From the NCBI RefSeq assembly GCF_041146795.1, contig NC_135172.1, positions 35,139,623 through 35,203,622 of the forward strand: a DNA stretch of 64,000 nucleotides. Reading direction: 5' to 3'. A model generated the notes under the pieces. The model worked only from the letters and a program-made list of their open reading frames with translations, ran no database searches and was not told the DNA's origin. This DNA comes from Maylandia zebra (Eukaryota; Chordata; Actinopteri; Cichliformes; Cichlidae). Of this stretch, positions 56,567 through 64,000 are shown piece after piece; within the stretch, counting starts at the first letter, position 1, and each line of letters starts with the position of its first letter. The translations under genes were made by a program, and so were the position numbers.

Positions 56567-58636
56567 ATGTGTAGGGGGCTCTCCTACCTGCCTTCCTCAT
56601 GTCTGGAGAAGTACGTGTTTATTTTTGATATTATGTTTTACATTAATAAATGAAACCCTGAGTTTGTTTTACATCTTCTTTTGTCTGTGTTTCAGGGCAA
56701 AAGAGATGCGGGTGAAGCTAAGCCACCTGGCTGAGACCCACCACAAGAACAAGTAAGTTCACTGAAACCCGTATTTTGAATAAGGAGTAAATCAGAGGAG
56801 CTGAAGCTACATTTCTGACTCCCTGTGCCCCTTTTATCAGGACTCAGGACGGAAGAATTCTGCAAGACTTGGAAACGCTGCTGAACAGCAAAAGTAAGAT
56901 TCACTTTATTTTGCTTCTGAAGTCAGTCACCACTTTAATATTCAAACATGAAAAACAGCTCAATGTTACTGGAGGGTGAGGAGATGTGACCTTTTTCTGG
57001 TTAATTCTAGCACATCTTTACTGAGAAAGGTTAATCAGTCGTTTGCACAGGCAGCAAAGTGCTTTTATTTTGTACATAAGAACGCACACTGATATTTCAG
57101 CTAAAAATCTGAAGACATTAGGCATTATTATCACTAACATATAGTGTTCTTCCTTTTTAAAAATGTGACATGGTAATGTTTATTCAGGGTGCATCCTAAC
57201 TGAACTGCTTTTTACTTTTTACTGAGTTAATTCTTATAATTAATTAATTGTAAAGTAAAAGTACCTTTACTTTTATACATCTATATCTCCTGTATTCTTA
57301 ATACTCTAGATAGATGGTGAAAACCATCATATTACTGTTGGCTAATTTATTTTTTAGTGTTGCTAATGCTAACTTACTATTTAAAACAGTATGTATCAAA
57401 GGAAAGGCAGTCAGCTGTGTTTGACAACTGCATATTTTGTACTATTTAAGCCTCAATAAGGAGAATTAAGGTGAAATAACTGTTACGGATTCAAATATTG
57501 GGGATGGATACAAGAGGAAAAACCACAATAACCACACTGGTCCGGCCGGGTTGAGTCAAACGATGATTTTAATGATCACACGCGTGGGAGATGGACACCG
57601 TACGCAGACAGCATCAGATCTCAAAATGGTGGAGCATTGATCAAACTCTTATAGCCTCTAGTGGCCCCCACCTAATCATAAAAGCCTAAACATTCACATG
57701 CTTTCTCTCACACGGCGCCTAAGCTATGACCTTGGCTCCCTGTTTATCTGCTCCTGCTGAGATGGGGCAGAAAACTCCAGCATGTTCCGTTCTCTTCTAA
57801 TCAGACAAATAAGGCGATGACTTTCTGCGAACAGTATTTCTTATAACTCAGCAGTATAATGCATCATAAAACAATATCATTCATTCACAATAAATCAGCA
57901 GTCTAATGTAATGCAAATCAGTTTAACAAATGCAATAGTTATCACCTTCTTCTAATTCAGGAGAATAATGCAAACTAAAACTACATAATAATTCACGATC
58001 TTTAATTAAGGGTCTAACATGGCATAAAATAATATTATAATCTCACATAACTCAATGTTAATTCCAGTGGCACAGTTTATCATAGGAACTGTGTAAAAAT
58101 GGCTTTTAGAACAGTATTTTTGAATTTTTGTAACCAAGTAAAAACATGAAAAGCTCAGATGTTTAGCTGAAATTTGTGTCAAACCTGAACCGTTCTTCTA
58201 GCTCTTCTTTTCTTCTTCCTCTCAGGTGGTTTGCAGGCCTTTCGGGCGTTCCTGCGCTCCGAGTTCAGTGAGGAGAACCTTCAGTTCTGGCTGGCTTGCG
58301 AGGATTACAGGGTTTCCCCTTCAAACCTGCAGAAGAACAAGGCCTGCAGCATCTACAGCCAGTTTATCAACCCTGACGCTCCACAGGAGGTTGGTAGAGA
58401 GGAGCACACATCACTAAACAGCAAATGATGAAGAACAAAACTTATTTAAATAACTTTTCCCTCGTTAGGTAAACCTGGATGCTGAGACCCGGGAGGCTCT
58501 GCTGAGTGTGATGGACTCTCCATGTCCCAACACATTCAACAAAGCACAGCAGAGGATCTACAGTCTGATGGCCAAGGACTCCTTCCCTCGTTTCCTGCGC
58601 TCACATCACTGCATGGAGGCCGTTAAGGCTTTTTAA
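56567..58636 (+). CDS. R4-subfamily regulator of G-protein signalling
   Basis: GTPase-activating protein for Gi/Gq alpha subunits. Coding exons: 56567-56610, 56696-56752, 56841-56893, 58226-58389, 58469-58636; 161 aa. The N-terminus MCRGLSYLPSSCLEKAKEMR resembles the amphipathic membrane-binding helix of RGS4, RGS5 and RGS16. Cys2 makes it a candidate for the Cys/Arg N-degron known for those proteins. The RGS box covers about residues 50-160: SGLQAFRAFLRSEFSEENLQ, FWLACEDYR, then APQEVNLDAETREAL and SLMAKDSFPRFLRS. The protein is very short between helix and RGS box and ends soon after the box. I cannot assign it to a named member: the start looks like RGS4/5/16, while LMAKDSFPRFL recalls RGS21. 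Intron 3 carries an antisense LTR. Confidence 0.93.
57481..58019 (-). mobile_element. putative solo LTR in intron 3 of the RGS gene
   Basis: The 539-bp block, read on the minus strand, starts TGTTAGACCC and ends TCCGTAACA, with 5-bp inverted ends TGTTA/TAACA as retroviral-type LTRs have. A TATA-like TATAAG lies at about 57653-57648, two thirds of the way in, as expected for a U3-R-U5 order. No coding sequence or second LTR is present. The flanks (AATAAC and TGGCAT) do not form a duplication I can see. Confidence 0.55.
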
Positions 58637-58904
58637 ACATGCTCAGATTAGTACTAGACCTGCTTTAGAAATAAGTGCTGGTGAATCTGTACTGCTTCAA
58701 TTGTTGATTGTATTTTAGCAATTAATCTAACATATGTGATCATGTTAACCATAAGGTAGTGCTGTCCTTATATGCACAGTATCAGTAAGCTTTAAGTCTG
58801 ACGTTGTAACCTCATAATTATCAAACTTAAATGTAGATGTTGCACCTCTGCATGGCTACAAATTAAATCCAGCAAAAGGATTTAAATAAATACCTCATAA
58901 CAGA

Positions 58905-59020
58905 GAACTCTTGTACCTTCTCTGCGGTCTTCCTCAGCATCCTTTGTCCATCCCTCCTCTGCACACGTCTAAACCATTTCAGCCTTGCCTGTCTAACTTT
59001 GTCTCCAATCACTACAACGC
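58905..59020 (-). mobile_element. C-terminal fragment of a LINE
   Basis: The minus strand reads KVRQARLKWFRRVQRRDGQR, then MLRK, resembling the end of the RTE-like LINE protein (usually ...[10 protein letters not shown]...). It is isolated and dead. It lies between the convergent 3' ends of the RGS gene and the C19orf53-like gene; nothing else coding is seen from 58640 to 59850. Confidence 0.6.
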
Positions 59021-59321
59021 ATGTGCTTACGTTAGAAAAGCACCAGTAAACTTGCAACCATGTCCGATCATGCAGCTATTGTCAGCATGGCTGGAGTCTG
59101 ACTGAGCCGAGGCATTTAAAAATGATTTTGCTGCTTTTATTTAACCTGTTTATATTTTCACTGTGATTTGGAAAAGGGTGTGGGGACCTGCCAATCATAT
59201 TTAGTTGTCAGCGTGAGCAGGGCAGATTCTGTTATCCTTGTAAAATTCTTATACTCCTTACAAAGCATGGACCAAGTACCATCAAAGGAAAGAAAACAAG
59301 TGACACCCAAAAAATTTTCAT

Positions 59322-59325
<4 letters not shown>

Positions 59326-59387
<62 letters not shown>
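59326..59387. repeat. poly(A) followed by (AT)n
   Basis: About 27 A are followed by about 17 AT units; this may be the tail of an old retroposon, but no body is recognised before it. Confidence 0.95.
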
Positions 59388-59390
<3 letters not shown>

Positions 59391-59849
59391 TCATAGTTAT
59401 TGACAGTGCAGTGTGTAAACATTCTCACAACAGATTAGAGAGAGACAGTGAACTGATCATCTTTAGTTTTATAAAGCAAGCTGACAAAACACTTTATCAA
59501 CACAAAAGATTAAATAAATCAAGCCCATTTATACATTTTACAATACAATTTTTCTGTACAGTGATAACTACAGAATAATCTGACAGAGTACCAAAAATCT
59601 GTCTCCTTTGTCGATTTTATCTTTGCAGGAAAAGATAAAATCCTGTGACAGCCTGATGTAACCTGTCCAGTGAGTGTAATCGCTAAATGTTTTGGATTAA
59701 CTTCTTAAAAACATGGAAGTCAGCTTGCAGTCAAAAAAACAAAACAAAGCAGGACATGTAACATTTGATATTAATTGCAACCCATTCAAACTTCATTTTA
59801 ATCAATTTGTAATATAAAACCAGAAGACTCAGGTCTCGAGCGAGCTGGT

Positions 59850-59855
59850 TTTATT
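59850..59855 (-). other. polyadenylation signal overlapping the stop codon of the C19orf53-like gene
   Basis: AATAAA on the minus strand is made of the last Lys codon, the TAA stop and one more A. A variant ATTAAA lies about 50 nt downstream (near 59801-59796), so either may be used. Confidence 0.5.
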
Positions 59856-61518
59856 TGGAGCTGGTTCCAGGACGGGCTGCTCCAGGGTTTCCTTTAGCCT
59901 CGGGAGTTTTAATCACACTCAGCGGCTTGTGGAGGGAGGAGCTGGCCTTCTGGGTCACCTCCTGCTCAATCTTGTTCCTGATGGCAACCTCTAGACCCTT
60001 CAGCAGAGTTGGAGACAAGTTAAAGCGGGTCAAGCTCAGACCTGTACTCACTGTTAAATTCCTCTGATTTCCTGTCACTTGTCCTACTCACCTTCTTCAG
60101 CTTCTGCTGCTGAACCACTTGAGCCTTCTTCGGTGCTATGATCCTCCCTTTGTAACAGAAAGTGTCACAAACATCAACTTTCCTTTTTCAGATACTCTGA
60201 AGGTTTGTCCATCAGATGGAGCTCAAGCGCTTTTTGGTATACCCTGCAAAAACTACAGTCTGTATATGAAAGATGGATGTAGCCACCATGACATCACAGC
60301 GGTTAATGAATTTAGTGAATTTTGAGCTGAATGTTTGTTATCACCATCTTTTGAAATCATTTGTGACATGTGTTCACTCACGTGTCATTCAAAAGGCCGG
60401 CAAGCTTACAGCATACTGTGTTTTATCTTCATTTGTGACTCTAATTGAGGTCATATTTTAAAATGTTCATTATGTATTAGTTAAGACTTTAATAAAGACA
60501 CGTCAGAAAACAGCTTAAGCATTCCTCAGAAAGTTCACTTTAAGTTGCTCCTCATGGCTTACAGTTTTCCTTGATATCAAATTTAAGTCTGTAAGTTTAC
60601 ACTTCTCTCGCTCCCAAGTGCTGACATTTTGTCACATTTTCATAAAAAAACAGGAAACTTGGGAGACTTTTTTTTAACAATATTAATTCTGATTGGATCA
60701 CATCCAAACTTGTCCCGCCTTTCTTCACAAGTTCATCAGTTCTGAGTTTCTGTGACAACTAAATACTCCTTAAGACACACATATTTCCGAGTTATGCCTT
60801 CCTGCAGCCGTTTCTTTTATATATATGTATATAAATATATATGTGTGTGCGTGCGTATATCTATCTATCGATATCTATCTATCGATATCTATCTATCTAG
60901 ATAGATATGTTAATGTGATGTGCACTACTCTCTTTTTTCACTGTTCTATAACATTTTAGCCACTGTTCTATATATCAGTACTTGCACTGTGTACTTTGCA
61001 CCTGTGGCATTTTAACTATGCTGTTTATTTATTGTAGACTGTACTATTTCTATTCTTTATTCTGCTGCTGTAACACAATCATTTCCCTTGTGGCATCAAT
61101 ACCGTATCCATCTGTCACTAGCTTGCTTACAAAGGCATGAAGCTAATTTGATGTTTCTGTTTTACTCTCGACCCCCTTATTTTTTTTATTTGTACTTATT
61201 TATTTTTTGTGTGCTTTTGAAAGGCTTTAGTGGGTTACTGGTTTCATTGCTGTTTAAATATCCGTGCTGGACAGACTGTCCACATGTTTGAGGTAAATAA
61301 TCTGAAACGTGCTCAGCTGTTTACAGGCGGGGCACATGGTGGAGCTGCTGACCGACTAAAAATACTTCACACGTTATTGTTAATATTTTTAATCATCGGG
61401 CTTCATAAGGGAAAGAAATCAGAGCCATACCTCCTTTCTTCGGGCCTTTCTGTTTGCTCTGTTGTTGTTTTTTGGATCCTGGACGCTGAGCTTTAAACTT
61501 CTGCGAACCCTGAGCCAT
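59851..61518 (-). CDS. UPF0390 family protein, C19orf53 (LYDG10) homologue
   Basis: Small, very basic protein; the human homologue (Leydig cell tumour 10 kDa protein, 99 aa) has no settled function. Coding exons, 5' to 3': 61431-61518, 60092-60147, 59851-59997, giving 96 aa. The start MAQGSQKFKAQRPGSKKQQQ matches human MAQGQRKFQAHKP. The core GGRIIAPKKAQVVQQQKLKK is the family hallmark, followed by LEVAIRNKIEQEVTQKASSS. Exon 3's acceptor (ctgctgaag|GG) has a poor pyrimidine tract, but the frame and family match support it. In human the gene lies in 19p13, near DCAF15 and RFX1, which fits this window. The protein is likely nuclear or nucleolar from its Lys-rich composition; this is inference. 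Confidence 0.93.
60818..60906. repeat. AT-rich and (ATCT)n repeat
   Basis: A TATA-type run passes into about ten ATCT/ATCG units and ends in CTAGATAGATA, giving a short self-complementary end. It lies in intron 1 of the C19orf53-like gene. Confidence 0.9.
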
Positions 61519-61560
61519 TTTTGCTTCCTCCGTTTTTTTCTTCTTTGCATAAAAAGGTGC

Positions 61561-61566
61561 TTTATA
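61561..61566 (-). promoter_or_regulatory. possible TATA box of the C19orf53-like gene
   Basis: TATAAA on the minus strand is 43 bp upstream of the ATG; ATGCAAAG (octamer-like) lies between them. The 5' UTR would be very short. Confidence 0.35.
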
Positions 61567-61744
61567 GCCTTCTTTTTGTCATTAGCGCCACCTGCTGGTT
61601 AATCAGCTTACAGCTGTTTAGTACAGCCTTGGAAATGAAGTTCAGCGCTGCATTAGAATCACACGAACACTTTCATAAACTTAAGTCTAAACCTACTTTG
61701 TCCCTTTTAAACTTAATTTACTTGATATTCAAGTATCTTCTTGC

Positions 61745-62290
61745 AAATAAGATAAGTATAACTTTGTTTATCCCGAGGGAAATTCTTTTGTCATATGATA
61801 TGCTCAAAGCAGCAGGAGAGACAGAGGAACAGATGAATAAGATATACAATAAGAATAGCAGTATACAGTATTATACAGTAAGATAGTGCAAAATATAGTA
61901 TCAAATAACTCTAACAAAGTAACAATATAACTATATCCTGGAGAATAAATAACTTAACTATCAGTGCAGGCGATTCTAGAAGGTGACATAGTGTTGTGCA
62001 ATTGAATAAAGGGAGTAGCAGCGTATGATGGGGAGATGAAACAAATATTCAATAAGGTACTGTTGGGTGATATTGCACGGTCTGAAAAGGAACAGAATAA
62101 CATTGGTATTAGTCTTAGGAAAATCACCTACAGAGTGAGGAAGAGCTGTACAGTCTTATTGCCACCGGTACAAAGGATTTACTGTGGCGATCAGTTCTGC
62201 ATTTCGGGGCGATGAGTCTTTTGCTGCATTTTGCAAATGACTGCACAGTCTGTGCTGTCCGGCTCGCAGTGACAAAGCTGTAGAGCAACT
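61745..62290. repeat. interspersed repeat, LINE- or SINE-like
   Basis: The text TTGTTTATCCCGAGGGAAAT at its left side and a block of CAGTCTTATTGCCACCGGTA with later GACAAAGCTG are a pattern I know from dispersed fish repeats. A related piece, TACTTTATTAACCCCTAAGG, occurs at 38067. No coding sequence remains. Confidence 0.45.
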
Positions 62291-62744
62291 TAAACCTTGA
62301 TTCAGGTGGATTTCTATGTAATAATGTGATATTTTCATTGTAACCTTTAACAACGCTTTAATTCAGCTTTTAGAAAATATGTGGCCATTTGTGCTTACCT
62401 TAATTTAAGCGATTCCATGACCAACCATTTCTTCTTTTTAAATCACTCCTTAGTGGTTTTGTGTCATTAGCATTGTTATCCTTTTTAAAGGTCCAGTACT
62501 TTAGGGACAGGTGGAACCAGTCTTATTTCACACCTCTGACATCTGCTATTGCTATTCCAAGTTCAAAAGAGTCCTTGAAGCCATAAACGGTAGTGGATGA
62601 ATAAACCTAGCACAAAAACTAAGGATATTTGTGTTTTGTTGATGATTTCTTTGTTGAGGCAGAAGGGACCAACACAACCACAGTGACTGACTTGTGACAA
62701 ATGCTGGTTGAACAGCGTGTGGCTCATCCACTTATTCCATTTCA

Positions 62745-63240
62745 AGGTTGTGGTGGAGATGGAGCTTATCCCAGGTGACACTGTGAGGGGAAAAAAAGGT
62801 AGCACATACTGGACAGGTTGCCAGGCCCTCACAGCTAACACAAAGAAAAGAGAGCCATAGTCTGTTCAGTCCACATCTACAGACTGTTTAGAATCACCAG
62901 TTAACTTAAACACTTGAAGGAAGCGTTTAAGTTAACTTGAGTTTGAACATAGACGTCTTGCTGTGAGGTGGAATTGTTAACTCCTGTCCCTCTAGGACTG
63001 CCATCCCAGCAATTTTATCCCATGTCCCCCAGTCTGCCAAATTTCACAGAACAATCTGCAGAACAATCCTGCAGCCACTGGTTACACATTTGACCTGCAT
63101 GGGAGGCCTGCTAACAAAAAGGCCTCAGTTTCCCAGTGAACATATGACAAAGACCAAGTATTTGGGAATGAAATGCTCTGGAGAGAGAAATCAAACCCAC
63201 ACATGTTCAAAACAGGAACCTTGTTGTGAGGTGATAGTAG
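62745..63240. repeat. degenerate dispersed repeat
   Basis: Blocks such as GGAGCTTATCCCAGGTGACA, ACTGGACAGGTTGCCAG and CACCAGTTAACTTAA, and later GAACCTTGTTGTGAGGTGA, follow the order of a very common fish repeat. The copy is old and broken. From 62300 to the window end I see no gene. Confidence 0.4.
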
Positions 63241-63527
63241 CCCGCTCATCGGCACCTCTGAGGCCAAAGACTTGGTTACTTTTTATGTCATCTGTCATGT
63301 ATTCACAATTTTGCTCAATAAATGACAAAAAGGCAAATTCTACTTGTGCATTTTTGCTGTGGTTTTACTTCTTTCCTTTATTGATGTGAAAGAGAAATCT
63401 CTTAATTTATGACTGCACTTTACAGCATTATATTCATATACGTAAATATATAAAAAAAAAAATAAAACCCAGTTCAGAACACTTTCCACATGTTACAAAA
63501 TCAAACCCAGACCAGGTGATTATCAAG

Positions 63528-63549
63528 AACAACAACAACAACAACAACA
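63528..63549. repeat. (AAC)n microsatellite
   Basis: About seven AAC units. Confidence 0.95.
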
Positions 63550-64000
63550 TACTTGCACTTAAAGAGGCCATCTGAACAACACTCCTTCCATGGTAAATGC
63601 AGACTGCACCAATCGCTTTATAATGCATACACATCTGCTATGATTAATCGAATCAACTTGGAAAGTACGAGACAGGCGGCGCTGGATTTTGGCACCTCAT
63701 TATTATCCATGTTTTGGCCTTTTTGGAAGGAGAGGACTGCGTTATCTCTTTTTAAAATACGACATTATATTGCTGCTGCTTAAAAAGCATTAATCCATAA
63801 TACAGAAATACAGTACTGTGCAAAAGTCACCCCTCATTTCTTTATATCTTGCTAAGAAATTGGAAATAACTGCACCAATTTATGAAAACATGGTAACAAA
63901 TATGTAAGTATATAAGACAAAAAACACTTTCTGCTGTAGACACTTCTACAGACCGGCCTTTTCTTCTTTTGTCCACTTTCCTCAAATTTTTTAAGAACTC

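Noticed and set aside
59168-59578. 136-codon open frame containing poly-Lys and Ile-Tyr repeats
   Set aside because: It arises from the poly(A) and (AT)n tract and has no family resemblance.

Overview
The window is vertebrate nuclear DNA and almost certainly comes from a teleost fish. Every protein gene is split by GT-AG introns, the proteins resemble vertebrate families closely, and the spaces between exons carry typical fish repeats: Tc1 and hAT DNA transposons, tRNA-derived SINEs, L2-like and RTE-like LINE pieces, and many CA microsatellites. A percomorph, possibly a cichlid, would fit, but I cannot fix the species.

Layout: rln3 (relaxin-3, minus, 61-606); rfx1 (RFX transcription factor, plus, coding exons 2699-14947); dcaf15 (CRL4 substrate receptor, minus, 18330-26524); khsrp (KH-type splicing/decay factor, minus, 27978-35911); a repeat-rich intergenic stretch (about 36-42.3 kb); a Ca2+-regulated mitochondrial ATP-Mg/Pi carrier of the SLC25A23/24/25 group (minus, 42393-51792, with a likely non-coding first exon near 54.4-54.7 kb); a short R4-type RGS gene (plus, 56567-58636); the C19orf53 homologue (UPF0390 family, minus, 59851-61518); then repeat-rich sequence to the end.

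For each gene I rebuilt the exon chain by hand. All phases close and each total is a whole number of codons: rln3 147 aa, rfx1 848 aa, dcaf15 640 aa, khsrp 644 aa, carrier 490 aa, RGS 161 aa, C19orf53-like 96 aa. The order and orientation rln3 - rfx1 - dcaf15 matches human 19p13.1 as I remember it, and khsrp next to an SLC25A23-type gene matches human 19p13.3. The window therefore joins two blocks that are separate on human chromosome 19.

These genes do not form a pathway; they are neighbours by descent. I see no prokaryote-like operon, CRISPR or defence system. The most interesting local signals are a perfect palindromic X-box (the RFX binding site) centred on the rfx1 start codon; a tandem CAG/TAG acceptor in the carrier gene that can insert an in-frame stop directly before an ATG, splitting the EF-hand module from the carrier module; a 46-bp-arm hairpin in the carrier's first intron; a CA repeat abutting a weak splice donor in dcaf15; and a Z-DNA-prone tract just upstream of the khsrp start codon.
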